DNA of 64,000 bases from Pseudopedobacter beijingensis (GCF_042678145.1 NZ_JBHUDG010000013.1:37404-101403), one strand, 5' to 3'. Shown: positions 1 through 8,842, counted from the first letter of the stretch. Program-made: numbers and translations. Notes: generated from the letters alone by a model not told the origin.

Positions 1-1097
1 ATTCCAGTATAAGTCTGCAGGCTTATATTTCCACTATAACTTACTCTGGGCTTATCTTCTTTACCAGATTTTGTAGTTACCACAATAACTCCATTTGCTC
101 CCCTTATACCAAATATGGCTGTAGAAGAAGCATCTTTAAGGACAGAAATAGACTCAATTTCGTTAGGATCTATATCCCCAAAATCTGGCCTTTCCACACC
201 ATCAACAATAACAATGGCACTTGAATTATTATATGTGGCAACACCCCTTATATTGATTTGCGCACTATTGGATCCGGGCTGGCCACTTCGCTGTACTGCT
301 CCTAACCCCGGAGTACGGCCAATAAGACTGTTGGTTACATTAGAAGTTGGCGATTTAAGTATTTCTTTACCGCTTATTGTGGTTATAGCACCGGTTAACG
401 TAGCTTTTCTCTGCGTACCATAACCTACGACAATTACTTCCTGTAAGTTTTGTGCATCTTCTACCAGAGTAATATTTATTATGGTTTCTGTACCAACAGA
501 CTTTTCCTGACTTACAAAACCTAAATAAGAAAAAGTAAGAACGGTCTTTCTATCAGGAATCCTGATGGTATACTTACCATCAACGTCTGTTAAAGTACCA
601 GATTGTAAACCTTTTATCCTAACCGTTACACCCGGCAAAAGTTCTCCGGTAGACGATTTAACAACTCCAGTTATGGTAACTTGTTGCTGTTTTATTTGCT
701 GAGAGATGTCTTCATACCTTACTACATTAGCATCTTCTCTGTATTTCTTTAAAATTATTCTGTCGTTGATGATCTCGTAGGATATATCATGTTGCAGCAA
801 TAAATCATCTAAAATAGCTTTGAGCTTTATTCCTTGAGCCGTAATAGATACCTTATCGCTGGTACTAACAAAATCCTTACTGTATACGAATTTCACGTCT
901 GCTGACATTTCCAGCTTCTTAAGTGCTTCATCTAAATAAACGTTCTTTAACGATAGGTTAATGGTCCTATCTAAAACGCCCTGAGCACTAACATTTGAAG
1001 CTAAAGAAACACCCGTAAATATTGCAAACAACATCATTTGCATAAACGTTATCCTCATAATTTTTACAAAATCAGGGTATTGTAAACTACATTTCAT
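1..1097 (-). CDS. SusC-like TonB-dependent outer membrane receptor, N-terminal part (runs off the window)
   Basis: This is the first ~365 codons of a SusC/RagA-type receptor that imports an oligomeric nutrient across the outer membrane with a SusD partner. The reading frame stays open to the window edge. In order it shows a signal peptide ending near ASNVSAQG (about residue 39), an STN domain (about 43-110), a carboxypeptidase-regulatory-like beta domain (about 135-215), the TonB-box-like stretch EVIVVGYGTQRK, and a plug domain with IVIVDGVERP and the SusC signature GANGVIVVTTKSG. The STN domain is the part that talks to FecR anti-sigma factors, which fits the FecR gene directly upstream. I start it at 1097 because long leaders of the form MKC..KIM are usual in this family; ATG at 1058 is an alternative. 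The substrate cannot be told, and SusD must lie outside the window. Confidence 0.93.
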   Translation of the reverse strand, partial: MKCSLQYPDFVKIMRITFMQMMLFAIFTGVSLASNVSAQGVLDRTINLSLKNVYLDEALKKLEMSADVKFVYSKDFVSTSDKVSITAQGIKLKAILDDLLLQHDISYEIINDRIILKKYREDANVVRYEDISQQIKQQQVTITGVVKSSTGELLPGVTVRIKGLQSGTLTDVDGKYTIRIPDRKTVLTFSYLGFVSQEKSVGTETIINITLVEDAQNLQEVIVVGYGTQRKATLTGAITTISGKEILKSPTSNVTNSLIGRTPGLGAVQRSGQPGSNSAQINIRGVATYNNSSAIVIVDGVERPDFGDIDPNEIESISVLKDASSTAIFGIRGANGVIVVTTKSGKEDKPRVSYSGNISLQTYTG

Positions 1098-1186
1098 TAT
1101 ATTTGAATTGTTTCTTTTGGTTAAAAATTGAGACAAAAAAAGACCTGTACCTTAAAATTACAAGGTATTATCAACAAGGTTTTAGT

Positions 1187-1220
1187 AAGACTAAGGGAGC
1201 CTCTACTCACCCTTAGTCTT
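1187..1220. other. Inverted repeat between fecR and the susC-like gene
   Basis: AAGACTAAGGG at 1187-1197 is the reverse complement of CCCTTAGTCTT at 1210-1220, an 11-bp perfect stem with a 12-nt loop. A run of T follows it on the plus strand (CTTTTTAATT), so as an intrinsic terminator it would work on plus-strand transcripts, although both flanking genes are on the minus strand. It may act as an RNA structure in the fecR-susC transcript that lowers or protects expression; that is inference. Confidence 0.5.
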
Positions 1221-1297
1221 CTTTTTAATTAAATTCTAAGTTTTATTTATCTAGTATTTCATATCATTTCATTACAGGTTTATCATTTGGTTATATC

Positions 1298-2308
1298 TTA
1301 ATTACATCCTTTGCCGGTGATTACAATCTGTCCGTCTTTAATTTCATAAGAAGCATCCACAGATTTACATATCATCTCTAAGATGGATGGTAGGTTCTGA
1401 TCGGAGAAATCTGCTTTAAGTACACAATCTCCAACTGTTTTGTTTATAGCTATATCTACATTAAAATTAGATTCGAGTACCTCAACTACATCTTTGATAG
1501 CGTTGTTATCGAATGAAAGCTTAGATTTTTTCCAGATTTGCACTTCTGACTTCTCTGGTATACCTGCTTTTTTCAACGATTGTTCTGTAACAGAAAAAAC
1601 CGCTTTTTGTTTAGGCATTAACAAAACCTGCTGATCTTCCTTTTCCGAAACATTTACAGCAACCTTACCCGTTACCACAGACACCTCTGTGTCTTTACCT
1701 GCCTCTGCATTAATCAAAAAGCTTGTACCCAATACTTTTGTTGTTAGCCCGCCGCCGTATATGTAAAATGGACGTTCCGGATTTTTTGCAACTTCAAAAA
1801 ACACCTTCCCTGTCATTTTAACTTCTCGCTTATCTATCGCAAACCTTTCCGGAATTTCAACCTTTGCTCCCGGGCTTAACCATATCACCGTTCCATCTTC
1901 CAGCTCTCGTTGATACAGCCTATTCCCCTGATTTTCCAACACCAAAAACTTCACCTCTTTAATCTGCGATACATTACTACCTGCTATTGTATTTTTTGTA
2001 TGATCCTGATAAAACATGAAACCCAGAACAAGTAAAACAATAGCAGCTGCACTGCTTATCCAATAATAAAGAGGTTTAACCCTACGCTTATCTGACATCG
2101 TCTCGTTATTATCTATCCTTAGATTTATACGATTCAGCATCAGATTTCGAAGCCTATGTTTTTCTTCACTCGTCAGTTTTTCTAAAACATCTTGCTCCTT
2201 ATCAAAAGAATTGTACCAAACAATTACAGTAGCCTTCTCTTCTAAGGTACATTCACCATTCAGATATTTCTTTATCAATTCCGCAGTAATTCTATTATTT
2301 ACGGGCAT
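1298..2308 (-). CDS. FecR-family anti-sigma factor
   Basis: This 336-residue protein is a typical Bacteroidota FecR-type anti-sigma regulator. It sits in the inner membrane, holds an ECF sigma factor in the cytoplasm and receives a signal from the STN domain of a TonB-dependent receptor in the periplasm. Residues 1-75 form the cytoplasmic sigma-binding part (KKYLNGECTLEEKATVIVWY). One transmembrane helix follows at about 80-100. The FecR domain spans about 130-225 (WLSPGAKVEIPERFA, KMTGKVFFEVAKNPERPFYI) and a DUF4974 domain about 265-334 (FDNNAIKDVVEVLESNFNVDI). The susC-like gene follows 200 bp downstream on the same strand. The expected sigma partner is at 4106-4690, unusually separated from it by 1.8 kb holding a foreign-looking gene on the other strand. 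Confidence 0.93.
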   Translation of the reverse strand: MPVNNRITAELIKKYLNGECTLEEKATVIVWYNSFDKEQDVLEKLTSEEKHRLRNLMLNRINLRIDNNETMSDKRRVKPLYYWISSAAAIVLLVLGFMFYQDHTKNTIAGSNVSQIKEVKFLVLENQGNRLYQRELEDGTVIWLSPGAKVEIPERFAIDKREVKMTGKVFFEVAKNPERPFYIYGGGLTTKVLGTSFLINAEAGKDTEVSVVTGKVAVNVSEKEDQQVLLMPKQKAVFSVTEQSLKKAGIPEKSEVQIWKKSKLSFDNNAIKDVVEVLESNFNVDIAINKTVGDCVLKADFSDQNLPSILEMICKSVDASYEIKDGQIVITGKGCN

Positions 2309-2809
2309 CTATCAATATATTATTTAGGTTTTATATAGATATGTCAGATAAGTGAAGCCTTACACCTACTCTAACATTAAAAAATTTTATTTTTTTTATT
2401 AAGAGTCCGTTTATATATTAAATACTGTTTTTTACTCCCGTTTTATATAACAACTTTAATAACCTCGTTTTTTATTCTTCCTCAGAAGCTTTAGATCAGT
2501 ACAAGTATTAAAAACACCCGCTATTAACTAACATATAGTCTACACCCCCCATCCCGGCCACTATTATCTTGCCTACTGATTACCCATTCCCCTTAACCTT
2601 ACCTCTATTATCATCAATACTTTAACTGTACTATTATGAATTTAATTTTTCTCCATTATTTCTCTAAGTTGAGTCCATGTTTTTAATCAAAAACATGGAC
2701 TTTATATGGTATTATATTAGATAAACATCTGTTACTAAGACAAGTAAATAGAGTTAATTACAGGATAATTTGGTATATTAGTTATTGTTAACCAATTATA
2801 CACTAAACT
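2309..2809. other. A+T-rich intergenic region upstream of fecR
   Basis: These 500 bases separate fecR from the divergent gene at 2810 and should hold promoters for both. I see no convincing TAnnTTTG element and no open frame. The only clear structure is the perfect hairpin at 2672-2701, listed separately. Confidence 0.5.
2672..2701. other. Perfect 13-bp hairpin upstream of the gene at 2810
   Basis: AGTCCATGTTTTT at 2672-2684 pairs perfectly with AAAAACATGGACT at 2689-2701 around a 4-nt loop AATC. On the plus strand it is followed by TTATATGG, only a weak T tract. It could be a terminator that insulates the gene at 2810, an attenuator, or a boundary structure left by insertion. Only the structure itself is seen. 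Confidence 0.5.
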
Positions 2810-3796
2810 ATGGCAGTAATAGACAGCAGAGGGAGACTTCATGGGAAAATAGGAAATGTAGTTTACCGTACCGTAGGTGACATGAAAATAGTACAGGCCA
2901 GGCCAGCGAGAGTACGACAGACGCTTTCGACCAAAGAAAGTGCATTGGAATTTGGCCTGATAAGTAATTGTGGACGTATTCTGAGAAACCTGTATTCCTC
3001 TTTTTCATCTTACAGTGATGGCAGGTTACTTAACCGTATGAATGTAAGTCTGCTGAAAAGCCTGAAGGATACCGAAAAAAAACGTGGTGAACGAGACCTG
3101 CATGACGGTAACCCTAAACATTTGCAGGGGTTGCAGTTCAACATAAATTCACCACTGACAGAGGTACTTGCTGTTCGGCCGCAATGTTCCCTTACAGATG
3201 GAGGGATGAGGGTGCAGGTACCTTCTTTTAATGTATCTGAAGACCTGCAACTACCAAAACATACAAAGAACGCTGTCCTTCGCCTGATGGTGGCTGCCAT
3301 CAGTTTCAGAGAAGGCTACTATGAATACCTGGACTATATGGATATCCCCTTGCAGTATGGAAAGGTTATACCGGAGCAGGAATGGCTTTCTGAAATTGTA
3401 CTCCCAAAAGGTTGCATCGTTTTAGTAAGTGCCTCTATCCATTGCTTTGGAATAAAAGGTATTGACGGAGAACCTTTAAGTCTGAATGGTAAGGAGTTCT
3501 GCCCAGCGGAGATTATCGGGGCCTACAATATAAAGGAGGACGAGGCCGGAGCTACGGGCGAGATGGAGGACGATATAACCGATGAACCCCTTCAGAAAAA
3601 AACATTTTATACACGCCACCGCCTGATTAATTACCGTGGGGAAGAAATACTGAAAGAGATTGCCCGCAAACGAAAACGTGACAAAAAGTACCAGGCACAA
3701 CTTGCCCGCAAAAAAACAGAAAAAACGGGAGGAGAATTCAGTACTGACGGGATGACAATACCTATAGCGGAAAAAGTATTTTACAAGAGGGAATAA
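2810..3796 (+). CDS. Conserved-looking protein of unknown function, G+C-rich, possibly acquired
   Basis: This is a 328-residue open frame with no signal peptide or membrane segment. I do not recognise a function. Its N-terminus (GRLHGKIGNVVYRTVGDMKIVQ, then RPARVRQT and KESALEFG) loosely resembles the GKxGNVVG-type N-terminus of Bacteroidota DUF6266 proteins; that is memory of the family, not a search. The middle is predicted beta-rich. The C-terminus is strongly basic (ARKRKRDKKYQAQLARKK), which could bind nucleic acid. In two 60-base lines I counted, G+C is about 45-48%, against about 33% in the neighbouring sigma gene, suggesting horizontal transfer. It stands alone, opposite in strand to its neighbours, and splits an ECF sigma gene from its likely anti-sigma gene. 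The antisense frames here are shadows. Confidence 0.8.
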   Translation: MAVIDSRGRLHGKIGNVVYRTVGDMKIVQARPARVRQTLSTKESALEFGLISNCGRILRNLYSSFSSYSDGRLLNRMNVSLLKSLKDTEKKRGERDLHDGNPKHLQGLQFNINSPLTEVLAVRPQCSLTDGGMRVQVPSFNVSEDLQLPKHTKNAVLRLMVAAISFREGYYEYLDYMDIPLQYGKVIPEQEWLSEIVLPKGCIVLVSASIHCFGIKGIDGEPLSLNGKEFCPAEIIGAYNIKEDEAGATGEMEDDITDEPLQKKTFYTRHRLINYRGEEILKEIARKRKRDKKYQAQLARKKTEKTGGEFSTDGMTIPIAEKVFYKRE

Positions 3797-4105
3797 GACT
3801 AAATGCTTAACATCCTTCATCTCTTTCAGATCATTGATTGACGAGGTACAATTCGGGACAACTAAGAATTATATTTTAAAACCACTCTATTTGGTGTTTT
3901 TATAGATTTATGGCTCTTGCTCTAACGGATTTAAAAGGTAAAGAATGCCTCATCATATTGAGCTACTTTTGTGGATGACTCTTTTTGTTAAAAAAGAATC
4001 AAATATAAGCACACTGTGTCAGAACGAGCATATTTTCACAAAGAATAAAAATACAGGCAGTTTAATGGAGTGGTCTCTTCATTTTCAAAATATATCGGGA
4101 ACAAG
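3797..4105. other. Intergenic region between the G+C-rich gene and the ECF sigma gene
   Basis: About 310 bases between convergent genes. I see no open frame, no strong terminator hairpin and no repeat; composition returns to A+T-rich here. Confidence 0.5.
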
Positions 4106-4690
4106 CTATTTATTGTTCAAATAAATAAAAAGTGCAGCGGTAATATATTCTTTTAGGTTTATTCTTAAAATTTTCAATGCTTTTGTTAAATGGTTCTCTA
4201 CCGTTTTGGTAGATATACCTAATTTCTCTGCAATTTCTTTAGTGTTGAGATTCTCTTGTCGGCTTAGCCTAAACACATACTGGCATTTATCTGGTAATTG
4301 ACTAATTTCATCTTCTATAACCTTATTTAATTCATTAAGATAAATCTGATTTAAAGTATAATCGTTGTATTGTTCTTCTGGCGGCAGGCTTAATCTATAA
4401 TTACTCCGGGTAATTTCTTTTTGCAGGTAATTTAAGACCAAATAGCGTACGGAGGTAAAAATATAAGCTTCAAAGGAGGTATGTATTTTAATTACCGATC
4501 TTTTTTCCCAAAGAGAAACAAAAAAATCCTGTACAATTTCTTCTGCAATAACTCCGCTTTTTACCCTTTTATAAACCGATGAATAAAGTTTATCCCAATA
4601 CTTTAAATAGACAGTTTCAAATGCACTGCGGTCTCCTTTTTTTAGCTGTTCTAAAAGACCCTCTTCATCAATCTCACGAATTTTAGTCAT
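4106..4690 (-). CDS. ECF-type RNA polymerase sigma factor (FecI-like, Bacteroidota family)
   Basis: This 194-residue protein has the two conserved parts of an ECF sigma factor. Region 2 is at about 25-90 (FETVYLKYWDKLYSSV, VIAEEIVQDFFVSLWEKR, FEAYIFTSVRYLVLNYLQK). Region 4 is at about 130-180 (LPDKCQYVFRLSRQENLNTKEIAEKLGISTKTVENHLTKAL), with a helix-turn-helix. It belongs to the group that pairs with FecR and a SusC-like receptor, and the nearest candidates are the fecR at 1298 and the susC-like gene at 1-1097, on the same strand. In the usual arrangement sigma and fecR are adjacent; here 1.8 kb and an opposite-strand gene lie between. No promoter of the standard TAnnTTTG form is obvious upstream. 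Confidence 0.93.
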   Translation of the reverse strand: MTKIREIDEEGLLEQLKKGDRSAFETVYLKYWDKLYSSVYKRVKSGVIAEEIVQDFFVSLWEKRSVIKIHTSFEAYIFTSVRYLVLNYLQKEITRSNYRLSLPPEEQYNDYTLNQIYLNELNKVIEDEISQLPDKCQYVFRLSRQENLNTKEIAEKLGISTKTVENHLTKALKILRINLKEYITAALFIYLNNK

Positions 4691-4775
4691 TAACAGAGTT
4701 GGTAATTAAATTACAATTATTTTGAGGTTTATCAATTATTTCAAAGATAAAAATTAAAAGAAATCTACAAAATAA

Positions 4776-6350
4776 TCAATAACTTTCCGCTAACAATAAT
4801 GCATTATATGCATTTACAACCCCTCCCGAGATGCTTAAGCTGGAGAATGGAACTTTCTGCTCTTCGCCACCTACTTCTACTAGAACTTCTTTTTCAAAGG
4901 GAATAACACTTTTCAGTATAATATCTTTGACCTGCGGAGCGGTTAATTTGGGATAATACGACCTGATAAGTGCTGCTAGACCAGACACTACCGGCGCGGC
5001 CATACTGGTTCCGCTTTCTATCTGGTAAGCAGACCCTGGGACTGTACTATAAATGGATTCGCCCGGTGCAAAAACATCTACTATTGTTTGTCCGTAATTA
5101 GAAAACGATGCTTTTAAAGTACTGTCGGCTTTGTAAGTAGATGCACCTACTTCTATCCAGGCACTTGCTAATTCACCGTTTAAGAATTTTTTACTGGGAT
5201 AAGCTGTTTCTTTTTCTAAGTCTAAATTCTCATTACCCGCAGCATGTACTAATAATACGTCTTTAGAGAGTGCATATCTTACCGCCTCGTCTACCACTTT
5301 TTTATCTGGTGAAAATGATTTCCCAAAACTCATGTTAATCACTTTAGCTCCCATATCCGTAGCATAGCGAATGGCATTTGCTACATCTTTATCTCGCTCA
5401 TCTCCATTGGGCACACATCTTACGGGTATAATTTCTACCTGATCGGCTATTCCGTCTATTCCTTTTTTGTTATCCCTTACTGCTCCAATTATTCCGGCTA
5501 CATGGGTTCCATGTAATGCATCTGGTCCTATAACGTTATTATTTCCATAATGCTTTTCATGGGGATTATTTTCATCATCTCCTAAAATTTTTCTGGTATT
5601 GTATCCTGGGTTTAATCTGTATCCTATTTCTTCAAGGTAATAATCTATGGTTTTATTAAAGAGTTTATCATAAACTTGTTTCAAACTTTGAGTTTTTAGT
5701 TCTTCAGCTATTACGCTAATAAAATAATCCTCTCCATCGTTCTGACCTTTAAGTGCTTTAAAATCTCTTGATTTTGGATTATTCTTTCCTGTTACGGTTA
5801 CCAATGAATCAACCAAATTCTTAACATGAGAAATACCGGCTAATTCTTTTATGGCTTCTTTTTGTTTTTCTTCAAGATTTGCTTTTAGTTTTTGATATTC
5901 TCTGAAATCTTCTTTTGATTTAGTTACTCGCCTGGCCGAATCTGGTCCACTAAAAAACTGCTCATACTTTCTCACCAACCGGGTTAGTTCTATATTTTCC
6001 TGATCTATGTCTCCCAGAAAATTCCATCCGTTCAGATCATCTATATAACCATTATGGTCATCATCTATACCATTGGGCTGCTCTATAGGATTACGCCATA
6101 TAATTGCAGATAAATCTTCATGTTGAGTATCAATTCCACTATCTAAAACTGCAACTTTAATTTTTGTTGCTGTTTTTCCTTTTAATAATTCTTTATATGC
6201 TTTGTCTGTACTTATACCAAAGACTCCGTCTTTATGCAAATCTAAATGCTGCCAGTTTAATGGTTGCGCATATGTGGCAGACATTACCACAAAACAGAGT
6301 AGAGCTAAAACAACACTAGCTTTTAGTAATTTATTTTGTATCTTAACCAT
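4776..6350 (-). CDS. Secreted subtilisin-like serine protease (peptidase family S8)
   Basis: This 524-residue protease has a signal peptide (ASVVLALLCFVVMSATYAQP), so it is exported. The catalytic triad is complete: Asp70 in AVLDSGIDTQHEDL, His280 in ALHGTHVAGIIGA and Ser449 in SGTSMAAPVVSGLAAL, with the oxyanion Asn in AAGNEN near 373. The Asp and His motifs are about 210 residues apart, with a charged, helix-rich insertion at about 115-260 including a probable coiled coil (EYQKLKANLEEKQKEAIKEL). Long insertions at this place occur in Bacteroidota S8 proteases. No type IX secretion C-terminal domain is visible, so it is probably periplasmic or outer-membrane associated. It lies 85 bp upstream of the sigma gene on the same strand and could be co-transcribed with it; a role in signalling is only a guess. 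Confidence 0.93.
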   Translation of the reverse strand: MVKIQNKLLKASVVLALLCFVVMSATYAQPLNWQHLDLHKDGVFGISTDKAYKELLKGKTATKIKVAVLDSGIDTQHEDLSAIIWRNPIEQPNGIDDDHNGYIDDLNGWNFLGDIDQENIELTRLVRKYEQFFSGPDSARRVTKSKEDFREYQKLKANLEEKQKEAIKELAGISHVKNLVDSLVTVTGKNNPKSRDFKALKGQNDGEDYFISVIAEELKTQSLKQVYDKLFNKTIDYYLEEIGYRLNPGYNTRKILGDDENNPHEKHYGNNNVIGPDALHGTHVAGIIGAVRDNKKGIDGIADQVEIIPVRCVPNGDERDKDVANAIRYATDMGAKVINMSFGKSFSPDKKVVDEAVRYALSKDVLLVHAAGNENLDLEKETAYPSKKFLNGELASAWIEVGASTYKADSTLKASFSNYGQTIVDVFAPGESIYSTVPGSAYQIESGTSMAAPVVSGLAALIRSYYPKLTAPQVKDIILKSVIPFEKEVLVEVGGEEQKVPFSSLSISGGVVNAYNALLLAESY

Positions 6351-6518
6351 ATAAGATGGATATCCTTCCTTTTCCTCTTAACGTTATTTATCCTATAAAA
6401 GATTCCAAATATCTCATTTTACATGGGTTTCACGCTATCCTAATATTATTTTAACTATATTTTAACTTTTATTCTATCGAAAACAACTATGTTATCAATA
6501 AAATCTATACAAAAAACA

Positions 6519-6602
6519 AAACCACTACCTGTTCTTATTTACCAAACAGAAAGATATACAAAAGCTGTATAGCTGTTTCGGTAAAATAAACAAGCAGTGG
6601 TT
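6519..6602 (-). terminator. Long imperfect hairpin downstream of araA, probable operon terminator
   Basis: The arms 6519-6549 and 6573-6602 are about 30 nt each and complementary apart from a few mismatches. The outer part is AACCACT on one side and AGTGGTT on the other. A smaller TATAC/GTATA stem closes the loop. Reading along the araA transcript, the hairpin ends in GTGGTTTTGTTTTTTG, a U-rich tail as expected of an intrinsic terminator. Confidence 0.65.
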
Positions 6603-6621
6603 ATAAACCTTAAAGTTTTTT

Positions 6622-8124
6622 TTATTTATTTAAAATGGAATAATAAACATCATTCCATCTTAGCTCATTTTCAAATTGCTCCAGATTAGTATTCGCCCCT
6701 ATCACTACATACTCTATACCCGCAATATCTGCAAAATCTTTAAAGTATTGAATTGAAAGATTTTGACTAAATACAGTGTGATGTGCTCCTCCTGCATAAA
6801 TCCAGGCTGTACAAGCGGTCCTCATATCTGGTAACGGTTTCCAAAGTACCCTTGCTACCGGAAGTTCAGGTAATACCTCTGTTGTTTCTACGGCTTCAAC
6901 TTCGTTAACTACTAACCTGAACCTATCCCCCATATCTACCAGAGATGCATTTAACGCAGGGCCTTTTGCTACATTAAACACCAAACGGGCGGGATCTTCT
7001 TTACCTCCAATACCTAACGGATGTACTTCTAATGATGGCTTCTCTTTTGCCAGAGAGGAATCTACTTCCAACATGTGCGACCCTAAAACCATTGAATTTT
7101 CGGGATCAAAATGATAAGTATAATCTTCCATAAATGCATTTCCGCCAGGCAAGCCCGCCCCCATCACTTTTGCTGCTCTTACTAGAGCAGCTGTCTTCCA
7201 ATCACCTTCTCCGGCATAACCAAAGCCTTGTTGCATTAACCTTTGCGAAGCGATTCCAGGCAATTGTACCATCCCATGTAAATCTTCGAAAGTATTGGAA
7301 TAGCCTTTAAATCCACCATCAACCAAAAACTTTTTCAGTCCCAGCTCTATCTTTGCAGCATCTCTTAAACTTGATCTTCTGCTTCCCCCTTCTTTAAGCT
7401 CTTCGGTTAATGTATAACTATTTTCATATTCTACTAATAGCGTATCAATCGCGCTTTCCTCGATTTTATCGATAACTTCTACCAAGTCACCCACAGCATA
7501 AGTATTTACAGCATATCCAAATTTTAATTCGGCCTCTACTTTATCTCCATCTGTCACAGCAACAAAACGCATATTATCTCCAAAACGGGCAAATTTGGCT
7601 CCCTGCCAATCGTACCAAGCCGCAGCAGCTCTGGACCAAATAGCGATGTCTTTTATTACATTGGTTTCCTGCCAAAAACCTGTTACTACTTTTCTTTTTT
7701 TCCGCATTCTGGAAACCATAAAACCGAACTCTCTATCGCCATGAGCGCTTTGGTTTAAGTTCATGAAATCCATATCTATTGTCTGCCATGGAATATCTCT
7801 GTTAAATTGGGTATGGAGATGCAAAAGTGGCTTTTTTAAAATATCTAATCCTCTAATCCACATTTTCGCAGGCGAAAAAGTATGCATCCAGGTAATTACG
7901 CCTATACAGTTTTTGGCAACATTGGCCTCACTTAAAGTTTCGTATATTTCTTCTGATGTTTTGACTATTGGCTTGTAAACAACTTTAACGGGGATTTCCT
8001 CGTTCTGATTGTAAAAACCAGCTATTTGTTGCGCATGTTCCGCTACTTGTTTTAATGTTTCGGGACCATATAAATGTTGGCTTCCTGTGATAAACCAAAC
8101 TTCAAAATTATTTAGATTAATCAT
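6622..8124 (-). CDS. araA: L-arabinose isomerase
   Basis: This cytoplasmic enzyme converts L-arabinose to L-ribulose, the first step of arabinose catabolism. The 500-residue length equals the family standard. The N-terminus has the usual VWFITGSQHLYGPETL. The metal-binding and catalytic residues are in place: Glu306 (GEGDWKTAA), Glu333 (FMEDYTYHF), His350 (GSHMLEV) and a His near 449 (AGGAHHTVFS). It is the last gene of the araB-araD-araA operon, 19 bp after araD, and a long terminator-like hairpin follows. No arabinose transporter or regulator gene lies in the window. Confidence 0.98.
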   Translation of the reverse strand: MINLNNFEVWFITGSQHLYGPETLKQVAEHAQQIAGFYNQNEEIPVKVVYKPIVKTSEEIYETLSEANVAKNCIGVITWMHTFSPAKMWIRGLDILKKPLLHLHTQFNRDIPWQTIDMDFMNLNQSAHGDREFGFMVSRMRKKRKVVTGFWQETNVIKDIAIWSRAAAAWYDWQGAKFARFGDNMRFVAVTDGDKVEAELKFGYAVNTYAVGDLVEVIDKIEESAIDTLLVEYENSYTLTEELKEGGSRRSSLRDAAKIELGLKKFLVDGGFKGYSNTFEDLHGMVQLPGIASQRLMQQGFGYAGEGDWKTAALVRAAKVMGAGLPGGNAFMEDYTYHFDPENSMVLGSHMLEVDSSLAKEKPSLEVHPLGIGGKEDPARLVFNVAKGPALNASLVDMGDRFRLVVNEVEAVETTEVLPELPVARVLWKPLPDMRTACTAWIYAGGAHHTVFSQNLSIQYFKDFADIAGIEYVVIGANTNLEQFENELRWNDVYYSILNK

Positions 8125-8143
8125 ATTATGATACTTAAAATTA

Positions 8144-8842
8144 TTATTGTCCGTAATAAGAATTTGCTCCGTGTTTTCTTTGCCAGTGCTTATCTATCAA
8201 AGATTTTTTTAATCGCCCGACTTCTGGACTAATTTGCTCGGTTATAAATGCCAGTTCGGCTACATATTCCAGTAAAGCACTATTGAATACTGCTTTCTCT
8301 CCTGTTTTCCCCCATGAAAACGGACCATGACTACCTACCAATATCATTTCTACTTCCTCGTACTTAAGGCGATGTTCTTTAAAATGATTTAATACCTGAA
8401 AGCCTGTTTCGTACTCGTAATTACCGGTAATTTTATCATCTGCCATTGGTGATGCACAAGGAATATCCGTAGTCAGATAGTCGGCATGGGTTGTTCCATA
8501 AATAGGGATGTCTCTTAGTGTTTGTGCCCATGAAGTGGCAAATTTAGAATGGGTATGCACTACTGCTCCTATATTTTCCCAATACTTGTATAATACTGCA
8601 TGGGTTTTAGTATCTGAAGATGGTCTTAAATCTCCTTCTATAACATTAGCTTCAAAATCAACAATTACCATATTCTCTGGCGAAAGTTTATCATAAGCCA
8701 AACCACTTGGTTTTATTGCAAAAACACCTTTATCTCTATCCGCTACACTTACATTCCCAAAGGTGGAGAATACCAGCCCCAACGCAGGCAGTTGCATATT
8801 GCTTTCATAAGCCTGCTCTCTTATAGTTTTATATTTATTCAT
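8144..8842 (-). CDS. araD: L-ribulose-5-phosphate 4-epimerase
   Basis: This class II aldolase-fold enzyme epimerises L-ribulose 5-phosphate to D-xylulose 5-phosphate, feeding arabinose carbon into the pentose phosphate pathway. At 232 residues it has full length. The zinc ligands are visible as His96 and His98 in VVHTHSKFATSWAQ and His172 in VGSHGPFSWGK. The N-terminal substrate-binding stretch FGNVSVADRDKGVFAIKPSG is also present. It lies between araB (8 bp gap) and araA in an operon. Confidence 0.97.
   Translation of the reverse strand: MNKYKTIREQAYESNMQLPALGLVFSTFGNVSVADRDKGVFAIKPSGLAYDKLSPENMVIVDFEANVIEGDLRPSSDTKTHAVLYKYWENIGAVVHTHSKFATSWAQTLRDIPIYGTTHADYLTTDIPCASPMADDKITGNYEYETGFQVLNHFKEHRLKYEEVEMILVGSHGPFSWGKTGEKAVFNSALLEYVAELAFITEQISPEVGRLKKSLIDKHWQRKHGANSYYGQ

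Noticed and set aside
115..423. Plus-strand frame inside the SusC-like gene
   Set aside because: Antisense to a clearly coding SusC-like frame; a shadow.
3010..3820. Antisense frames across the gene at 2810
   Set aside because: The plus-strand frame is longer, has an ordinary composition for a protein and covers the whole region; the others are shadows.
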